Assembly (NCBI GenBank): GCA_964439135.1
Contig: CAYTNN010000216.1
Span: forward strand, 1 to 7,880
Length of the DNA: 7,880 nt
Reading direction: 5' to 3'
From: JAFGPJ01 sp964439135
GTDB taxonomy: Bacteria > Planctomycetota > Phycisphaerae > Sedimentisphaerales > Anaerobacaceae
In this document: piece after piece, positions 1 to 5,400 of the stretch
Position numbering within the stretch: the first letter of the stretch is position 1
Layout: each line of letters starts with the position of its first letter
Position numbers and translations under genes: made by a program
The notes under the pieces: generated by a model
Databases searched by the model: none
Told to the model about the DNA's origin: nothing
What the model saw: the letters and a program-made list of their open reading frames with translations, nothing else

Positions 1-2
1 TC

Positions 3-710
3 GTAGGTTTCCCCGGATATCCTTATCCCGATGGCCTCGTTCCCGGTACCACATACTACTGGCGAATCGATGAAGTCAATGAAGCTGACCCGAACAGTCC
101 CTGGAAAGGTAATGTCTGGAGCTTCTCGATTCCTCCAAAGACTGCGTATTATCCAGAGCCGACCGACGGTGCCGAATTTATCGATCTTGATGTGCAGCTT
201 CAATGGACGGCAGGTTTCGGCACGAAACTGCACTATATAGTCTTTGGTGAAGATTACGACCAGGTGAGCAATGCGACAATGGGTATCCCTAATGGTACTC
301 CCAAGTACAACCCAGGCCCGCTTAAACTTGCCAAGACTTATTACTGGCGTGTCGATGAGTTCGATGGCGTCGAGACGTATACAGGCGAAGTCTGGAGCTT
401 CACAACTCTGGGCGCTGCCAGCGGCCCGGATCCGGCAGATGGTGCCGCGGACGTAAAGCCATCGGTAGTGCTTAGCTGGGATGCCGGATCCGTCGCCGCT
501 TCGCACGAAGTTTACTTCGGAACGGATGCGGACGCCGTAGCCAATGCCACGACAACCTCGCCCGAATATATGGAGGCAAAAATGCTCGGCGAGGAGAGCT
601 ACGACCCCGGCAAGCTTACGTTGAACACAGCGTACTACTGGCGGATCGACGAAGTCAACGGCGCCAGTACCGATAGTCCATGGGCAGGCGACGTCTGGGG
701 CTTTACGACC
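3..710 (+). repeat. Three tandem Fn3-like protein modules (YYWRIDEVN…VWSFTT)
   Basis: Three diverged copies of a roughly 85-100 residue module sit in a row: a partial copy at about 3-137, a full copy at 144-407 and a full copy at 414-710. The full copies open with 'PxPxDGA', contain a 'YIVFGED' or 'EVYFGTD' strand followed by 'xVxNAT', and close with 'TYYWRVDEFDG…GEVWSFTT' or 'AYYWRIDEVNG…GDVWGFTT'. The pattern resembles fibronectin type III/Ig-like spacers in planctomycete extracellular proteins. More copies may lie upstream of the window. The repeat is at protein level; the DNA copies are well diverged. Confidence 0.8.
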
Positions 711-1895
711 GGCGATTTCTTTGTAATCGACGATTTCGAGATCTACGATGCCAACGACAACCAGATATGGTACTCCTGGCATGATGGGCTTGGCTATGGG
801 GCGCCCGGCACCGATCCTTACTTTGCCGGCAACGGCACCGGCGCTGCTGTAGGCGATGAAACCACTGCTTCTTATACCGAAGAGACTATCGTCCACGGCG
901 GCCTTCAATCAATGCCGGTTGGATACGACAACAACAAACAGGGTTACTCGAAGTATTCGGAGGTGGAGTTGACGTTGACAGCCCAGCGAGACTGGACCGA
1001 GGAAGGAGTTACAGAATTATCGCTGTGGTTCAGAGGTTACCCGGGATCCACCGGCAGCTTCGTCGAGGGCCCGACCGGCACCTATACTATGACAGCCTCC
1101 GGGGCAGATATCTGGAACGTAAACGGCGTAGAAGCCGACGAGTTCCACTTTGCTTACAAAATGCTCACCGGCACCGGCTCGATTATCGCAAGAGTCGACA
1201 GTGTTGAAAATACGAACGACTGGGCCAAGGCCGGCGTTATGATTCGTGAGACGCTCGATACAGACTCGGCTCATGCCTTTGCTTGTATCACTCCCGCCAA
1301 CGGAGTCGCCTCACAGGGTCGCCCCGATACGGGAGCAGCCAGTGTCAACACGAATCAGACTGGAATTGCCGCACCGTATTGGGTGAAACTGGAGCGTAGT
1401 ATTTCCGGCCTCTTTACGGTTTCACATTCTGCGAACGGCTCGGCCTGGCAGCCGGTAACGGGCGCCACGCCGCAGAACATCCCGATGGGTTCGAATGTTT
1501 ATATCGGTTTGGCGGTGACAAGCCACGATGCCGCTTTGACATGTCAGGCTGTATTCTCAAAAGTCACGACTATCGGGACAATCAGTCAGCAGTGGGCGCA
1601 CCAGGATATCGGCATAACCAGCAATGACGTTGAGCCGTTATATGTGACGGTCTCAAACAGTGCCGGCCCAGTTGCGGTAGTAACCTATGATGATCCGGCT
1701 GCGGCACAGATAGACACATGGACCGAGTGGATTATCCCGCTTCAGGCTTTTGCCGATCAGGGCATAACTCTGACTAATATTGACAGGATCGCTATCGGCC
1801 TGGGCAGCAGGGACAACATGACAATCCCCGGCGGCTCGGGAAAGATGTTCTTTGATGACATCCGGTTATACAGGCCGAGAGATGCTGCTGAATAG
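3..1895 (+). CDS. Large modular secreted protein, C-terminal part (5' end outside window)
   Basis: The frame is open from position 3 to a TAG at 1893-1895, giving 630 residues with no start in view, so this is the C-terminal part of a larger protein. The GTG at 192 is an internal valine codon, because the module pattern continues upstream of it. Residues 1-45, 48-135 and 138-236 are three related beta-rich modules ending in 'YYWR(I/V)DE…VWSF'. From residue 239 ('FVIDDFEIYD') to 625 ('FFDDIRLYRP') there is a jelly-roll, carbohydrate-binding-like domain that looks split. The first part ends at 'LSLWFRG' (about 345) and the second resumes at 'NDVEPLYVTV' (about 541). The sequence between contains 'DWAKAGVMIRETL' and 'YWVKLERS', typical of the DUF1349/concanavalin A-like family. 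No catalytic domain, membrane anchor or sorting signal is visible at the C-terminus. The likely role is extracellular carbohydrate or surface binding; the exact substrate is unknown. It appears more GC-rich by eye than the minus-strand genes. Confidence 0.85.
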   Translation, partial: VGFPGYPYPDGLVPGTTYYWRIDEVNEADPNSPWKGNVWSFSIPPKTAYYPEPTDGAEFIDLDVQLQWTAGFGTKLHYIVFGEDYDQVSNATMGIPNGTPKYNPGPLKLAKTYYWRVDEFDGVETYTGEVWSFTTLGAASGPDPADGAADVKPSVVLSWDAGSVAASHEVYFGTDADAVANATTTSPEYMEAKMLGEESYDPGKLTLNTAYYWRIDEVNGASTDSPWAGDVWGFTTGDFFVIDDFEIYDANDNQIWYSWHDGLGYGAPGTDPYFAGNGTGAAVGDETTASYTEETIVHGGLQSMPVGYDNNKQGYSKYSEVELTLTAQRDWTEEGVTELSLWFRGYPGSTGSFVEGPTGTYTMTASGADIWNVNGVEADEFHFAYKMLTGTGSIIARVDSVENTNDWAKAGVMIRETLDTDSAHAFACITPANGVASQGRPDTGAASVNTNQTGIAAPYWVKLERSISGLFTVSHSANGSAWQPVTGATPQNIPMGSNVYIGLAVTSHDAALTCQAVFSKVTTIGTISQQWAHQDIGITSNDVEPLYVTVSNSAGPVAVVTYDDPAAAQIDTWTEWIIPLQAFADQGITLTNIDRIAIGLGSRDNMTIPGGSGKMFFDDIRLYRPRDAAE

Positions 1896-1920
1896 TAAAC
1901 GCAGATTTTATTAGTATACA

Positions 1921-1969
1921 GGAATTGAAATATTCCGGGGCCTATATGGATTGATTCGATATAGGCCCC
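1921..1969. terminator. Two abutting hairpins, probable bidirectional terminator between convergent genes
   Basis: Two inverted repeats lie directly next to each other in the 84-base gap between the two convergent stop codons. The first is a weak 5-bp stem, GGAAT (1921-1925) with ATTCC (1932-1936) and a 6-base loop. The second is a perfect 11-bp stem, GGGGCCTATAT (1937-1947) with ATATAGGCCCC (1959-1969) and an 11-base loop. On the plus strand the strong stem is followed by AGTTGTTTTG, an imperfect U-tract, so it suits termination of the secreted-protein gene. On the minus strand the downstream sequence is less U-rich, so termination of the pil operon there is less certain. Confidence 0.75.
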
Positions 1970-1979
1970 AGTTGTTTTG

Positions 1980-3245
1980 CTAATGTGCAATAACGCTCGA
2001 TATTCTAAAGACCGGCAGTAACAACGCTATTGCAATTGTACCAATAATCGTACCCATGATTGTTATCATTACCGGCTCTATCAGTGCCATAACGTTTCTT
2101 ATAGAACCTTCGAGCTTTTTTTCGTAAAACACTGATATTTTATCGCAGACATGACCGAGCTTGCCGCTTTTTTCTCCCGCTCGAAGCATCTGGATTATAC
2201 CCGGCGCAATTAATTCACTACCCGGCGAAATCATTATGGATTCCGACAACTGGTAACCGTCCCGGATCTTTTCATCTACCCCCACCCAAAGCCGCTGAAA
2301 ATAGTAATTCTGACATGAGCCCTGTATAACTTCTATCGAGTCGAGCAGGCTCACGCCCGTATTGACCATTGTCGCCATGATGCGCATACTGCGGGTTACC
2401 ACGGTATCAACAAACATTGTTCCCAACACAGGCGTACGAATTTTGATAAAATCTATCACACGCCGACCAGCCAAAGTCCCCGCCCAGTAATACAATCCCG
2501 TTGCAGCAAAAATAGCCACTGTCAAGACAGCGGTCATTATCTGGAAATTACCCAGCATTTTACTGAAACTAACTAATATTTGAGTGAGTTTTGGCAGCGC
2601 CGCTCCCCTTGATTCATAAATCCCCATAAATCTCGGTAATACAAAAAACATCAACGTGCCTGTCGCAGCCACGGCCATTAGCGCCATAATGAACGGATAT
2701 GTCATAGCCCCTTTGATGCGTTTGCGGGTTTCGGATTCGAAGCCCAGATAACCGCTGAGCACGTTGAGCATTTCCGCCATTCTGCCGGAAGCTTCCGAGG
2801 CCCTGACCATGCTGATAAACATCGTATTAAATACTTTCGAATACCCGGCCAGCGCCTTCGAAAAATTATCGCCGCTCTTGACCTTTTCAGCGACATTCAT
2901 AATTATCATTTTGAATGTCCCATGCTCAGCCTGAGCCGCTATAGCATCAAGAGCATCACTGAGCACGACACCACTATCAAGCATAACAGACAACTGCGTC
3001 GTGAACAATATAAGCTCACTCTGTTTGACCTTGGCTCGATATAAATCCGAACGTGCCAGAGATGCAGATTGTTGTAAGGCCCTGTTATGATCCTTTGACA
3101 TTTGTGAACCTGAACTACGCTCTACCTCATCGAAGTTACCGAAACGGTCAACATTTTTCCCCTGTCTACTGTCTGCAGACGTTGACTTGCGGCCATTCTT
3201 TGTAGAATCAGATACTTCTGAAGATTTTGTTGCTGGAAAAGTCAT
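1980..3245 (-). CDS. Type IV pilus / type II secretion inner-membrane platform protein (PilC/GspF family)
   Basis: This 421-residue protein has the duplicated T2SSF layout. Domain one is at about 77-200 ('ELILFTTQLSVMLDSGVVLSDAL', 'MVRASEASGRMAEML', then a membrane segment 183-204). Domain two is at about 280-402 ('RSMRIMATMVNTGVSLLDSIE', 'MLRAGEKSGKLGHV', then a membrane segment about 389-412). A further membrane segment lies near 236-255. The family forms the inner-membrane platform that is worked by the PilB/GspE ATPase encoded just upstream. The first 70 residues are unusual: polar, rich in Ser, Lys and Asp, in place of the usual short conserved N-terminus. The frame is closed by TAA at 3252-3254, so the ATG at 3245 is the earliest start. 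It overlaps the stop of the mini-ORF as ATGA, which suggests coupled translation. An internal ATG at 3101 (Met49) with a nearby AGG is an alternative start. PilC versus GspF cannot be decided without the pilin genes. Confidence 0.9.
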   Translation of the reverse strand: MTFPATKSSEVSDSTKNGRKSTSADSRQGKNVDRFGNFDEVERSSGSQMSKDHNRALQQSASLARSDLYRAKVKQSELILFTTQLSVMLDSGVVLSDALDAIAAQAEHGTFKMIIMNVAEKVKSGDNFSKALAGYSKVFNTMFISMVRASEASGRMAEMLNVLSGYLGFESETRKRIKGAMTYPFIMALMAVAATGTLMFFVLPRFMGIYESRGAALPKLTQILVSFSKMLGNFQIMTAVLTVAIFAATGLYYWAGTLAGRRVIDFIKIRTPVLGTMFVDTVVTRSMRIMATMVNTGVSLLDSIEVIQGSCQNYYFQRLWVGVDEKIRDGYQLSESIMISPGSELIAPGIIQMLRAGEKSGKLGHVCDKISVFYEKKLEGSIRNVMALIEPVMITIMGTIIGTIAIALLLPVFRISSVIAH

Positions 3246-3298
3246 AAATTCTTATCCCGCTTCACAGAGAACACATTCAGCACTATCACGAGCATCAT
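3242..3298 (-). CDS. 18-codon mini-ORF between pilB-like and pilC-like genes (hypothetical small peptide or coupling leader)
   Basis: Reading the minus strand, an ATG at 3298 (overlapping the TGA of the ATPase gene as ATGA) is followed at once by a second ATG at 3295. The frame stays open to TGA at 3244-3242, which overlaps the ATG of the platform gene as ATGA. The peptide would be MMLVIVLNVFSVKRDKNL, hydrophobic at first and basic at the end. AGGAGG stands at 3308-3303, four bases before the first ATG and seven before the second, the best ribosome-binding site at this junction. The platform gene itself has only a poor site. Seen: the open frame, the overlaps and the strong site. Inferred: translation, either as a small membrane peptide or simply to carry ribosomes to the platform gene. 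The AGGAGG also falls in codons for Gln-Glu-Glu, so chance is possible. Confidence 0.4.
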   Translation of the reverse strand: MMLVIVLNVFSVKRDKNL

Positions 3299-5013
3299 AG
3301 TTCCTCCTGGGTCGTTCTTAACACTTCCTCGATAGATATAATTCCCGCTTTTACCTTTTCAATTCCATCGGCATGCAAAGAAATCATTCCATTCTGAAGC
3401 CCCTTTTCTCTCAACTTTTTCAGGCTTGACCGATCATTAATCATCTCCATAATTTCCTCGTTCGGCACAAACAGCTCTTGAATGGCAATTCGGCCGGCAT
3501 AACCGGTGTTCCGGCACTTTTTACAACCTACGCCACGATAGAAATTCTCGATTTTGCCATGATCTTTTTCTACGACTTTCTTTATACTCACAGGCGGTTC
3601 ATACTCGGTCTTACAATTCGGACATATCTTCCGAACAAGTCGCTGGGCCAGGACCGCAATCAGCGAAGCGCTCAAAAGATAGGTAGCAACCCCTAAATCC
3701 AGCAAGCGCGTCACCGCTCCCGGGGCATCGTTCGTATGCAGAGTTGACAGAACCAGGTGGCCTGTTAGCGCCGCCTGCACTGCGATATCGGCTGTTGCTT
3801 CATCACGAATCTCGCCGACCATTATAATATCAGGGTCCTGTCTTAACAGACTCCGCAGGGCCGTTGAAAATTGAAAGCCTGCGGCCTGGTTTACCTGAAA
3901 TTGATTGATGCCGGCTATATTACATTCCACGGGATCTTCAACTGTGCAGATATTCACCTCTTCACTGTTTAACTCGGACAATGCAGCGTAAAGTGTAGTA
4001 TTTTTACCCGAGCCGGTCGGACCTGTTACCAGAACTATACCGTTCGGGGATTGTATTACCTGCCTGAACAACTGGAGATTTTCGTAGACAAACCCGAGTG
4101 ACTCAAGATTGAAAAGAACCTTCTGCGGGTCGATAATTCTGATAACAACCTTTTCGCCGAAATTGCCCGGCATAACGGACACACGCAAATCGATCGGCCT
4201 GCCTTCGACCAAAACATGGATACCACCGTCCTGCGGCAGACGCCGTTGAGCAATGTCCAGCTCGGCCATAATCTTGACACGGGAAACAAGAGCAGAATGC
4301 ATCTGATAAGGCGGACACATCTTTTCATACAATCTGCCATCCACTCTATATCGAACTCTCAGCTTCTTATCATCAGGCTCGATATGAATATCACTGGCAT
4401 TTTCACGCACAGCGTTATAAAGCAGATAATTGACCAGTTTTACAACGGGCGACTGCCCGGCTATTTCCTCGAGATTGCCAATATCCTGGGTGATATTTTC
4501 TATCAGTGCAAACTCTTCCAGCCCCTCTTCATCGATAATATCGTCAATGACAAAAACATTGGCGGCCGGCAAATAGGTCTGCAAGGTAGCTTTGATATCT
4601 TTACTTGTCGAACATACTATCTGGACCTTACAGCCGCTTATACGCTCTATTTCGTCTATTAAAAATACATTTGTAGGCTCACTGACCGCTATCGTGAGCA
4701 CATTATTAACCTTAAACAGCGGCAGGACGATGTATTCTTCGAGAAATTCTCTCGGCAATATCTCGATGACTCTCGGATCACATATCTTAGGGGTAACTTG
4801 CGCATAAGGCACACCGTAGCCTTGAGCCAGTGCCGAGGCTATCTGGTTTTCGGTACAATAACCCATCTCCACCAGAAGTTCGCCGAGCAGCTTGCGGTGG
4901 CCTTTATCCTTCTGCTCAGCCAGAGCTGTTTCAATCTGCTCAGCAGTTACGATATCACGCGCGAGCAATAACTGCCCAAGCTGCATCTTGTTTTCAACTG
5001 CTATCTGGCTCAT
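3295..5013 (-). CDS. Type IV pilus / type II secretion assembly ATPase (PilB/GspE family)
   Basis: The 572-residue length is usual for PilB/GspE. The N-terminus (about 11-64) carries two MshEN-like motifs, starting 'QLGQLL' and 'LLGELLVEMG', and this domain runs to about 147. The ATPase core follows: 'ASDIHIEP' 206-213, Walker A 'GPTGSGKN' 331-338, Asp box 'VEDPVE' 358-363, Walker B region 'RQDPDIIMVGEIRD' 391-404, and His box with His419 and His426. Four cysteines in two CxxC pairs (464/467 and 497/500) form the zinc-binding element found in assembly ATPases but not in PilT retraction ATPases. The family hexamer sits at the cytoplasmic base and drives pilin or pseudopilin polymerisation through the platform protein encoded next. 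Oddity: Walker A has Asn338 (codon AAT) where Thr or Ser is expected after the lysine. The start ATG at 5013 has a weak GAGA site 8 bases upstream; no stop separates it in frame from the STAS stop, but no better start is present. Confidence 0.93.
   Translation of the reverse strand: MSQIAVENKMQLGQLLLARDIVTAEQIETALAEQKDKGHRKLLGELLVEMGYCTENQIASALAQGYGVPYAQVTPKICDPRVIEILPREFLEEYIVLPLFKVNNVLTIAVSEPTNVFLIDEIERISGCKVQIVCSTSKDIKATLQTYLPAANVFVIDDIIDEEGLEEFALIENITQDIGNLEEIAGQSPVVKLVNYLLYNAVRENASDIHIEPDDKKLRVRYRVDGRLYEKMCPPYQMHSALVSRVKIMAELDIAQRRLPQDGGIHVLVEGRPIDLRVSVMPGNFGEKVVIRIIDPQKVLFNLESLGFVYENLQLFRQVIQSPNGIVLVTGPTGSGKNTTLYAALSELNSEEVNICTVEDPVECNIAGINQFQVNQAAGFQFSTALRSLLRQDPDIIMVGEIRDEATADIAVQAALTGHLVLSTLHTNDAPGAVTRLLDLGVATYLLSASLIAVLAQRLVRKICPNCKTEYEPPVSIKKVVEKDHGKIENFYRGVGCKKCRNTGYAGRIAIQELFVPNEEIMEMINDRSSLKKLREKGLQNGMISLHADGIEKVKAGIISIEEVLRTTQEEL
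3303..3308 (-). promoter_or_regulatory. Strong Shine-Dalgarno site AGGAGG at the end of the ATPase gene
   Basis: The minus strand reads AGGAGG-AACT-ATG-ATG here, inside the last codons of the ATPase gene. The spacing is 4 bases to the first and 7 to the second ATG of the mini-ORF. It is 57 bases from the platform-gene start at 3245, too far to serve that start directly. Confidence 0.6.
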
Positions 5014-5064
5014 ATCTTGTATCTCATATTTTGCCGGAACTATTAGATGATTCGACTTTGTTGC

Positions 5065-5400
5065 CTACGCAAAACTTTTTACCGCCTCAGCAAGTTCCGA
5101 ATAGTGATCAAATTCGTTTTCAAGCTGAGTAATTTCCAGAATTCTCATGCAGTTTTCATCAAGGCCCGCCAATCTAAGCTCCCGTTTGTTTTCGTTGCAG
5201 TAGTCGCGCGACCACAGCAACTGTTCCAATCCCTGGCTATCGACAAATCCAACGCCGCTCATATCAAGGACTATGTATGTCTTATGTTTAGCGATAATAT
5301 TTGTGATTGTATTTTGGAACAATTCGGCAACATCGCCATCCAGCTCACCCTGCAATTCAACAACCGTAACATCGTTATAATCTTGTATTTTGACTTTCAT
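5065..5400 (-). CDS. STAS-domain protein, anti-sigma-factor antagonist family (SpoIIAA-like)
   Basis: A single STAS domain of 111 residues, close to the usual length. It opens with the beta strands 'VTVVELQGELDG' and contains 'IVLDMSGVGFVDSQGLEQLL' at about 43-62. The serine of 'FVDSQGL' (Ser55) aligns with the residue that is phosphorylated in SpoIIAA/RsbV. Family members switch partner proteins, classically anti-sigma-factor kinases, according to phosphorylation. No RsbW-type kinase or PP2C phosphatase is visible in the window, so its partner is unknown. It may instead act on the pilus machinery or the signalling proteins of this operon (inference). The ATG overlaps the upstream HD-GYP stop as ATGA (5400-5397), which implies coupled translation; there is no clear ribosome-binding site of its own. 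A 51-base gap separates it from the ATPase gene. Confidence 0.88.
   Translation of the reverse strand: MKVKIQDYNDVTVVELQGELDGDVAELFQNTITNIIAKHKTYIVLDMSGVGFVDSQGLEQLLWSRDYCNENKRELRLAGLDENCMRILEITQLENEFDHYSELAEAVKSFA

Noticed and set aside
192..194. GTG as the start of the secreted protein
   Set aside because: Module sequence in the same frame continues upstream to the window edge, and no ribosome-binding site precedes it.
31..240. Open frame on the plus strand at the window start
   Set aside because: The frame beginning at position 3 carries the 'YYWRIDEVN' module continuously across it, so this one is a shadow.
4216..4662. 148-codon plus-strand frame opposite the pilB-like gene
   Set aside because: Antisense to conserved PilB/GspE sequence; no family features.
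3295..5013. PilT-type retraction ATPase
   Set aside because: The long N-terminal domain and the two CxxC pairs are features of assembly ATPases; PilT is about 350 residues and lacks them.
5010..5027. Five-codon frame (ATG AGA TAC AAG ATA TGA) overlapping the pilB-like start
   Set aside because: It is very short and has no ribosome-binding site, unlike the 18-codon frame after pilB.
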